Assembly: GCA_012521675.1 (NCBI GenBank)
Contig: JAAYLU010000022.1
Span: 1-37,277 of the forward strand
Direction: 5' to 3'
Length of the DNA: 37,277 bases
Source of the DNA: Synergistaceae bacterium
Lineage (GTDB): Bacteria > Synergistota > Synergistia > Synergistales > Aminobacteriaceae
Program-made: the position numbers and the translations under genes
Shown: positions 31,530-37,277 of the stretch, in pieces
Numbering within the stretch: position 1 is the stretch's first letter
Layout: every line of letters begins with the position of its first letter
The notes under the pieces: model-generated
What the model was told of the DNA's origin: nothing
What the model saw: only the letters and a program-made list of their open reading frames with translations
Databases searched by the model: none

Positions 31530-32141
31530 TCATTGGATCATCTGTCTTGCCCTCTCCAGTATTCGGGCGGTCACTCCCCAGACGACCGCACCGTCCGGAA
31601 GGTCATACTCCGGAAATGTGACGTTTTTCAAGCCCCGTGCCTCGCCGAATTCGGAGTGAGGTGGAAGGGGCACAGTCCTCCTCCTGGGATGAAGGGGAAA
31701 GTCCAGTATCTTCACGGCGTAGGCCCCTGTTATCTCACCCTCGGCCAGGAGCAGGTCCCGCTCCGGGTGAATGCCGGAGACCAGGCCAAGCACGGGGATT
31801 ATCTCGACCCCGGTGACGACCGTGTACTCAGCGGGCAGGTAAGAAAGGGGCTCGACTCCCTCCGGTGGAATACCCGCCTCCTCTTGCGCCTCGCGAAGAG
31901 CCGTATGAAGAGGCGAGATATCGCACGGCTCCTTCATACCTCCCGGGAAACATATCTCTCCTCCGTGGCGCGAAAGGGAGGAGGATCGCCTCAGCAGCAG
32001 GGTGAACAGCTGGTCGGCTACCGGGAAGAGGGGCACGAGCACGGCGCTTTGAAACACGTCGCCGGGCGGTATGTCGCTCCAAGGATGAAAAACGCCGTCG
32101 CGGGCCAGTCTGTCGATGATGCCGGGGCCACCTGCCGTCAT
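31530..32141 (-). CDS. Nudix hydrolase, CoA-pyrophosphatase-like
   Basis: Nudix enzymes of this subgroup cleave CoA and its derivatives to phosphopantetheine and 3',5'-ADP. The family signature LLLRRSSSLSRHGGEICFPGG (about residues 48-68, corresponding to the CoA-Nudix UPF0035 motif) runs into the Nudix box at 67-90. That box has catalytic REAQEEAG, with Glu84, Glu87 and Glu88. The total length is 203 residues. AGGAGA lies about 7 nt upstream of the ATG. Gaps of 24 bp to pyk and 16 bp to nfo indicate cotranscription. CoA specificity is inferred from the motif. Confidence 0.85.
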   Translation of the reverse strand: MTAGGPGIIDRLARDGVFHPWSDIPPGDVFQSAVLVPLFPVADQLFTLLLRRSSSLSRHGGEICFPGGMKEPCDISPLHTALREAQEEAGIPPEGVEPLSYLPAEYTVVTGVEIIPVLGLVSGIHPERDLLLAEGEITGAYAVKILDFPLHPRRRTVPLPPHSEFGEARGLKNVTFPEYDLPDGAVVWGVTARILERARQMIQ

Positions 32142-32165
32142 ACGGCTCTCCTCTCGATCAACGGG

Positions 32166-33917
32166 CTACACCGATAGCCTCACGTCGCCGTGGTAGAGCA
32201 AACCTCTGTGGCCGTCAAGAGTAACGACCATGCCATCGGAGAGGATGTTCAGGGCGTCTTCCGCCCCTACTATCGAGGGTATGCCCAGTTCAAGCCCGAT
32301 CACAGCGGCATGGGATGAAAGACCGCCCTGCTCGGCCACTATGGCCGACGCCATGCGAATCGCCGGCAGGTAGTCGTCATCCGTGGCAGCGACGACGAGG
32401 ACCGATCCCTCGGTCATCTTCAGGCGGGCCTCCTCGGCGGTTCGAGCCGTGCACACTGGCCCTCTGGCCTCTCTTTTGAGGAGGGTCTGTCCCTTCAGAA
32501 GGATCTTGCCCGCTATGTAGACCTGCACCAAATTCGTCGTCCCGGTGATGCCCAGCGGAACTCCGGCCGTGACCACGAGCAGGTCTCCCTCCTTGACTTC
32601 TCCGTTCTCCAGGCACGATGCCACCACCGAGTCCACGGCGGTGTTCTGGTCGGTCATCTCCTCCTTCATCAGGGGGACGACACCCCAGTAGAGGGCCAGC
32701 TCGCGCCATGTCCGTTTCTTCGGAGTCGCCCCGAGGATGGAGCAGGGGGGGCGGTATCTGCTTACCATCTGCGCGGTGCTTCCGCTCCTGGTCATGGAGA
32801 TTATCGCGGAGGCCTTCATCTGTCGGGCGATGAGCACGGCGGCCCCGCTCACGGCATCAGGAACCCCCGTTGTGGACGATGTCATGTCGAAAGGACGCTG
32901 CCACAGCTCTATCTCTTTTTCCGTCCTGGATACGATCCGCCTCATAGTCTCCACCGACTGCAGGGGGTAGGCGCCCCTGGCGGTCTCGCCGGACAGCATC
33001 ACCGCGTCAGCACCGTCCAGGACGGCGTTCGCCACGTCGCTCGCCTCGGCCCTCGTCGGCCGAGGGTTGCGTATCATCGAGTCAAGCATCTGGGTGGCGA
33101 CGATGACCGCCTTTCCCTTCGCCCGGCAGACGTCGATTATCCTCTTCTGCTGCAGGGGGACCTCCTCGGCCTGTATCTCGACGCCAAGATCGCCGCGGGC
33201 GATCATCATGCCGTCGACGACCTCGGCGATCTCCTCTATGTTCTGGACCGCGTGGCGCGTCTCGATCTTCGCGATGACCTTCATGGCGCCGCCGAAGCCC
33301 TCCATCGCGCGACGGACCTCCATGATGTCGCGGCTGTTCTTCACGAACGACACCGCGATGTAGTCCATCTGGTTTTTAACTCCCCACTCTATATCCTTGA
33401 CGTCCTTGTCGGACAGTGCCGGGAGGGAGAGCTCCGCCCCGGGGATGTTTACCCCCTTCGCGTCGCCCAGCAGACCTCCGACGATAACCCTGCAGAGGAC
33501 GTCGCCGTTGAGGATCTGCTCAACCTTCAGGTGCAGGGAGCCGTCATCGATGAATATCTCCTGCCCGACGGACAGTTCGTCCGCCAGCTTGGGATAGTTG
33601 ACGCGGACCATCGAGATGTTGCCCAGTATCTCTTTGTCCGTGAGCGTCAGCTTGCTTCCCGACTCCAGGGCGATCGTTCCGCCCTCCACCTTCCCCGTCC
33701 TGATCTCGGGCCCCTTAGTGTCCAGCAGGGTCGGAATCGGGATGTTCAGCTCTTTTTCCACGCCCCTGACATGGCCCAGCATGCGCAGGTGATCCTCGTA
33801 GTCTCCGTGGCTGAAGTTCAGCCTGGCGACGTTCATGCCGGCACTTGCCATGGCAAGCAGGGTCTTGTAGCTGGAGCAGGCCGGGCCGATGGTGCAGACG
33901 ATCTTAACCTTTGTCAA
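32166..33917 (-). CDS. pyk: pyruvate kinase with C-terminal PEP-utilizer domain
   Basis: Pyruvate kinase transfers phosphate from PEP to ADP. The 583 residues match the long Bacillus type. The barrel starts KIVCTIGPAC and has NFSHGDYEDH, DTKGPEIRTGKV, the active-site AKIETRHAVQNIEEI, and MIARGDLGVEI. ATQMLDSMIRNPRPTRAE and DAVMLSGETARGAYP follow. The regulatory domain comes next, then an extra C-terminal phosphohistidine-type domain with GGLSSHAAVIGLELGIPSIVG. TTG at 33917 is chosen because it begins at the family's usual N-terminus and has AAGGAG about 10 nt upstream. An ATG at 33968 with GAGGA upstream would add 17 residues and overlap dnaE by 11 bp, and it cannot be excluded. Confidence 0.95.
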   Translation of the reverse strand: MTKVKIVCTIGPACSSYKTLLAMASAGMNVARLNFSHGDYEDHLRMLGHVRGVEKELNIPIPTLLDTKGPEIRTGKVEGGTIALESGSKLTLTDKEILGNISMVRVNYPKLADELSVGQEIFIDDGSLHLKVEQILNGDVLCRVIVGGLLGDAKGVNIPGAELSLPALSDKDVKDIEWGVKNQMDYIAVSFVKNSRDIMEVRRAMEGFGGAMKVIAKIETRHAVQNIEEIAEVVDGMMIARGDLGVEIQAEEVPLQQKRIIDVCRAKGKAVIVATQMLDSMIRNPRPTRAEASDVANAVLDGADAVMLSGETARGAYPLQSVETMRRIVSRTEKEIELWQRPFDMTSSTTGVPDAVSGAAVLIARQMKASAIISMTRSGSTAQMVSRYRPPCSILGATPKKRTWRELALYWGVVPLMKEEMTDQNTAVDSVVASCLENGEVKEGDLLVVTAGVPLGITGTTNLVQVYIAGKILLKGQTLLKREARGPVCTARTAEEARLKMTEGSVLVVAATDDDYLPAIRMASAIVAEQGGLSSHAAVIGLELGIPSIVGAEDALNILSDGMVVTLDGHRGLLYHGDVRLSV

Positions 33918-33957
33918 GGGAACGACACTCCTTCGCGGGCTTATATTGACGGTCCTA

Positions 33958-36900
33958 TCAGATGACATCGAACATCGTCCTCGGTATGACCTCCGAAATC
34001 GCGGAGGCGATGTCCTTCCCGGGATCGACCTTGATTCCCTGGAGCAGGACCTCGGTCCTCTCCCCCTCGCCGCAGAACTCCAAAATCACGGGAGATTTGC
34101 CCGGACAGGACTTCAGCGACCTCACCAGGTCCTTGAACGACACTCTCTTCAGCCGATCGGCCGCGATGGAGACTCGGACGAAGGGGTTCGGGAGCTCCGA
34201 GTCCTCCAGCACGGGGACGACCTGGTTCGCTATGATCTTCGATCCGTCTCGGTCCTCCGGGAACCCGGTTATCAGGCAGACGTCGCCCGGAGAGACGGTT
34301 CCCCCGACGTGCTCCCAAACCTTCGGGAAGCAAAGGAACTGAAGGCGGGAGTCCGAGTCTTCCAGCTCTATTACGGCCATGGGATCCCCTCTCCTGGTGT
34401 AACGCTCGTTTATCGAGAGGACCATGCCACCCAGCTGCAGGGGGATTCTCTTGCCCCTCCAGTCCGTCGCGTCCGACAGGGAGCAGTTTGTCAGAGGGCG
34501 TATCCTGTTTTCGTGCAGCTCGAACGGATGGCCGGAGATGTAGAGGCCGACCGCCTCCTTCTCCTTCTCCAATCGCTCGATGCCGGGGAAATCGGGCGTG
34601 TCGGGCAGCTCGGGGCCGTTCTTGTCCTCATCGGCGAGCCCTTCGAAGAGGGTGCCCTGGTTCGCATCGGCCGCCCTCCTTTGGGCCGCGGGCACGAGGT
34701 CGGGCAGGGCCCCGAAGAGTTTTTGCCTGTTGGGCTCGATGCTATCGAACGCGCCCGACAGGATCAGGTTCTCCACGACCCCTCTGTTGACCACGCGAAG
34801 GTTGACCCGGAGCAGGAAGTCCCACAGGGAGGTGAAGGGCCCCCCGGTCTCCCTCTCCTCGACAATGGCATCCACCGCAGCGTGTCCCGCCTTAGCGACC
34901 GCGCCGAGGCCGAACCTCACGACATCTCCGACAGGGGTGAAGCTGGCCATCGAGCTGTTCACATCGGGGGGCAGGACGTCGATCCCGGAGTTGCGCACCT
35001 CCCTCACGTAGGAGGCCATGACCTCCTTCTTCGCGTCGATCTGACCCGAGAGGTAGGCGGCCATGAACTCGGGGCGGTAGTTGGCCTTGAGCCACGCTGT
35101 CTGGTAGGAGATGAGCGCGTAGGCGGCGCTGTGGGACTTGTTGAAGCCGTAGCCAGCGAACTCCGAGATTATATCGAATATCTCCCCGGCCTTATGCTCG
35201 TCTATGCCCCTCTCCTTGCAGCCATCGGTGAACTTGGCGCGCTGCTGCTCCATGACGTCCGCCTTTTTTTTGCCCATCGCGCGCCTGAGGAGGTCGGCCT
35301 CGCCGAGCGAGTAGCCAGCCAGGACGGCGGCACACTGCATGACCTGCTCCTGGTAGAGGACTACGCCGTAGGTCTCGCGCAGTACGTCCTCGAGGAGGGG
35401 GTGGAGGTATTTCACCCTGGAGCGTCCGTGCTTGCACTCGACGTACTGATCGACCATGCCGCTGCCCAACGGTCCTGGGCGGTACATGGCAAGAGCGGCT
35501 ATCAGGTCCTCGAAGCAGTCGATCTCTAGCTTTCTGAGAAGGCGTCTCATCCCCGGCGATTCAAGCTGGAACACGCCTAGAGTGTCCGCCTTCTGTAAAA
35601 TCTCGTAGGTTTTCTTGTCGTCCAGAGGGATGGCCTCGAGGTCCGGGACGGGCTTTCCGAGAAGGGCTATGTTCGACAGGGCCTCCTCGATGATGGACAG
35701 GGTGCGCAGCCCGAGGAAGTCCATCTTCACCAGTCCCAGCTTCTCCAGCGGCTCCATGGGATACTGGGTGACCACCTGGTTCTCCCCTATGCGGCGCACC
35801 GGGACCATGTCCGTGATGGGCATGGGGGTTATCACCACTCCGGCCGCGTGCTGAGAGCAGTGGCGGGCCAGGCCCTCTATGTTCGAGGCTATGTCCAGCA
35901 CCCTGGCGACCATCTTGTCGCTGCTTTTCATCTCGGCCAGCTCCGGGGTCTGCTCCACGACCTTGGGGATGGGGAGGTCGCCCATGACTGGAAGCAGGCG
36001 GGTGATTGCGTTGACGTCGGGTATCGGCATGCCCAGCACCCTGCCGACGTCCTTCACCGCCGCCCTGCTCTTCAGGCGGCCGAGGGTACCTATCTGCGAG
36101 ACCTTGTCGTTGCCGTACTTCTCGGCGATATAGCGCAGAAGTTCGTCCCTGCCCTTGTCCGAGAGGTCAGTGTCTATATCGGGCATGCTGATCCTCTCCG
36201 GGTTCAGGAATCGCTCGAACAGCAGATTGTACTTTATCGGGTCCAGCCCGGTGATCTTGAGGCTCCAAGCGACCACGGAACCGGCGGCGGAGCCCCTCCC
36301 CGGACCGACCGGGATCTCCATTTCCCTGGCCGCTTTGATAATGCCCGCCACTATGAGGAAGTAGCCGGCGAAGCCCATCGAATTGATGATACCGATCTCG
36401 AGGTCGAGGCGCTCCTGGTACTCCTCCGGTACGGCGCCTCCCAGCCTCTCCTTCAGACCCTCGGCCGCAGCCCTGGTCAGGCTCGACTCGGGCGTCTCCC
36501 CCTCCGGTACGTCCGGCCGGGGGAGGAGATAATCCCGGTTGTCCACGGGGATCTTTACGTTGCATCGCTCGGCGATGGCGACGGTATTGTCCAATGCCTC
36601 GGGCAGCTCCGTACCGAAGATGGAGTCCATCTCCTCCGGCGACCTGAAGTAGAAGTCGTTGCACGAGAAGGCCATTCTGTTCTTGTCGTCGAGCGAGCTC
36701 TTCGTCTGGACGCAGAGAAGCACGTCGTGCCAGTCGTAGTCATCTTTTTCGAGGTAGTGGGCGTCGTTTGTCGCCACCAGGGGGAAGCCGTGAGCCCTCG
36801 ACATGGCGACGAGCGCGCGGTTCACCCTGCTCTGCTCGGGGATGGAGTTGTGCATGATCTCAAGGAAGAAGTTGTCCTCGCCCATTATGTCCCTGTATAG

Positions 36901-37277
36901 GAAAGCTCGCTCAAGCGCCTCCTTCTCCCGTCCCTCCAGCAGGAGGGCGGGGATCTCGCCGGCCAGGCAGGCGGAGGAGGCTATGAGCCCCTTCTTGAAT
37001 CTTTCCAGCAGTCCGTGGTCGATCCTGGGCTTGCTGTAGAAGCCGTCGGTATAGGCTATCGAACATAGTTTGACGAGGTTGTGATAACCCTCCTCGTTCT
37101 CGGCGAGCAAGAGCAGATGGTGGGTCCTCCCCCGCCTGTCCCTTGACATGTGACCGTCCGCCGCCACGTAGACCTCGCATCCGATTATCGGCTTTACGCC
37201 GGCCGCGAGGCAGCTCTCGTAAAAATCGACCACCCCGTACATGGCGCCGTGATCCGTCATGGCGACGGCGGGCATTC
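33958..37277 (-). CDS. dnaE: DNA polymerase III alpha subunit, 5' end outside window
   Basis: This is the replicative polymerase catalytic subunit. The visible part is over 1100 residues and lacks roughly the first 40-50 residues, since the PHP domain is entered at AVAMTDHGAMYGVVDFY. PHP continues with GCEVYVAADG and HHLLLLAEN. The C-family catalytic core has GPGRGSAAGSVVAW and MPDIDTDLSDKGRDELLRYI, with the catalytic Asp pair. YRPGPLGSGMVDQYVECKHG and the GYGFNKSHSAAYALISYQTAWLK segment follow. A helix-hairpin-helix region comes next, then the OB-fold domain (LGGMVLSINERYTRRGDPMAVIELED) and a short C-terminal domain. It is the DnaE1 type, not PolC: there is no inserted exonuclease. pyk follows closely. 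Confidence 0.96.
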   Translation of the reverse strand, partial: MPAVAMTDHGAMYGVVDFYESCLAAGVKPIIGCEVYVAADGHMSRDRRGRTHHLLLLAENEEGYHNLVKLCSIAYTDGFYSKPRIDHGLLERFKKGLIASSACLAGEIPALLLEGREKEALERAFLYRDIMGEDNFFLEIMHNSIPEQSRVNRALVAMSRAHGFPLVATNDAHYLEKDDYDWHDVLLCVQTKSSLDDKNRMAFSCNDFYFRSPEEMDSIFGTELPEALDNTVAIAERCNVKIPVDNRDYLLPRPDVPEGETPESSLTRAAAEGLKERLGGAVPEEYQERLDLEIGIINSMGFAGYFLIVAGIIKAAREMEIPVGPGRGSAAGSVVAWSLKITGLDPIKYNLLFERFLNPERISMPDIDTDLSDKGRDELLRYIAEKYGNDKVSQIGTLGRLKSRAAVKDVGRVLGMPIPDVNAITRLLPVMGDLPIPKVVEQTPELAEMKSSDKMVARVLDIASNIEGLARHCSQHAAGVVITPMPITDMVPVRRIGENQVVTQYPMEPLEKLGLVKMDFLGLRTLSIIEEALSNIALLGKPVPDLEAIPLDDKKTYEILQKADTLGVFQLESPGMRRLLRKLEIDCFEDLIAALAMYRPGPLGSGMVDQYVECKHGRSRVKYLHPLLEDVLRETYGVVLYQEQVMQCAAVLAGYSLGEADLLRRAMGKKKADVMEQQRAKFTDGCKERGIDEHKAGEIFDIISEFAGYGFNKSHSAAYALISYQTAWLKANYRPEFMAAYLSGQIDAKKEVMASYVREVRNSGIDVLPPDVNSSMASFTPVGDVVRFGLGAVAKAGHAAVDAIVEERETGGPFTSLWDFLLRVNLRVVNRGVVENLILSGAFDSIEPNRQKLFGALPDLVPAAQRRAADANQGTLFEGLADEDKNGPELPDTPDFPGIERLEKEKEAVGLYISGHPFELHENRIRPLTNCSLSDATDWRGKRIPLQLGGMVLSINERYTRRGDPMAVIELEDSDSRLQFLCFPKVWEHVGGTVSPGDVCLITGFPEDRDGSKIIANQVVPVLEDSELPNPFVRVSIAADRLKRVSFKDLVRSLKSCPGKSPVILEFCGEGERTEVLLQGIKVDPGKDIASAISEVIPRTMFDVI

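Noticed and set aside
33889-35529. 546-codon plus-strand open frame opposite dnaE and pyk
   Set aside because: It is an antisense shadow of highly conserved coding sequence and has no recognisable protein features.

Overview
This window looks like a stretch of chromosomal backbone from a GC-rich, probably anaerobic, Gram-negative-type (diderm) bacterium. The product set and gene order point to Synergistota or a relative, but that is an inference: no rRNA or other decisive marker is present. There is no prophage, insertion sequence, CRISPR array or plasmid feature. Apart from one two-gene plus-strand island, every gene is on the minus strand, so transcription runs from position 37277 toward 1. 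No stretch longer than 300 bases lacks a gene.

Region A (37277 to 24963, minus): dnaE (5' end outside the window), pyk with a C-terminal phosphohistidine domain, a Nudix CoA-pyrophosphatase-like gene, nfo, an ornithine/alanine-racemase-like gene, cdaA, a possible 50-codon linker ORF, cdaR, glmM and galU. The core is the conserved cdaA-cdaR-glmM unit, which links cyclic di-AMP synthesis to cell-wall amino-sugar synthesis.

Region B (23181 to 24962): a plus-strand pair made of a CPBP-family glutamic intramembrane protease and a secreted protein I do not recognise. It lies convergent to galU and divergent from tRNA-Gln. The first gene has an extended -10 box directly upstream of its ATG and no ribosome-binding site, so its mRNA may be leaderless.

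Region C (23225 to 13754, minus): tRNA-Gln(UUG) with a good promoter and an intrinsic terminator, then glmU, prs, rplY (ctc), pth, mfd and mazG. This order matches the Bacillus gcaD-prs-ctc-spoVC-mfd-yabN region with the sporulation genes missing. A biotin-dependent carboxyltransferase gene (oxaloacetate decarboxylase alpha / pyruvate carboxylase B type) follows.

Region D (13733 to 146, minus): phoH, pgpH, ybeY, corC, cdd, era, recO, glyQ, glyS, a PPDK regulatory protein and ppdK. Most joints are overlaps or gaps of a few bases, so long polycistronic transcripts are likely. The order combines the Firmicutes phoH-pgpH-ybeY-cdd-era-recO-glyQS-ppsR series with the proteobacterial ybeY-corC junction.

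Three themes recur. The first is the PEP-pyruvate-oxaloacetate node (ppdK and its regulator, pyk, the carboxyltransferase). The second is cyclic di-AMP turnover (cdaA and cdaR for synthesis, pgpH for breakdown) together with UDP-GlcNAc and UDP-glucose supply (glmM, glmU, galU). The third is translation, RNA handling and repair (glyQS, pth, rplY, era, ybeY, tRNA-Gln, mfd, recO, nfo, mazG, dnaE). I see no convincing new multi-gene system. The best candidates for something undescribed are the protease plus secreted-protein pair and the open frames that bridge cdaA, cdaR and glmM.
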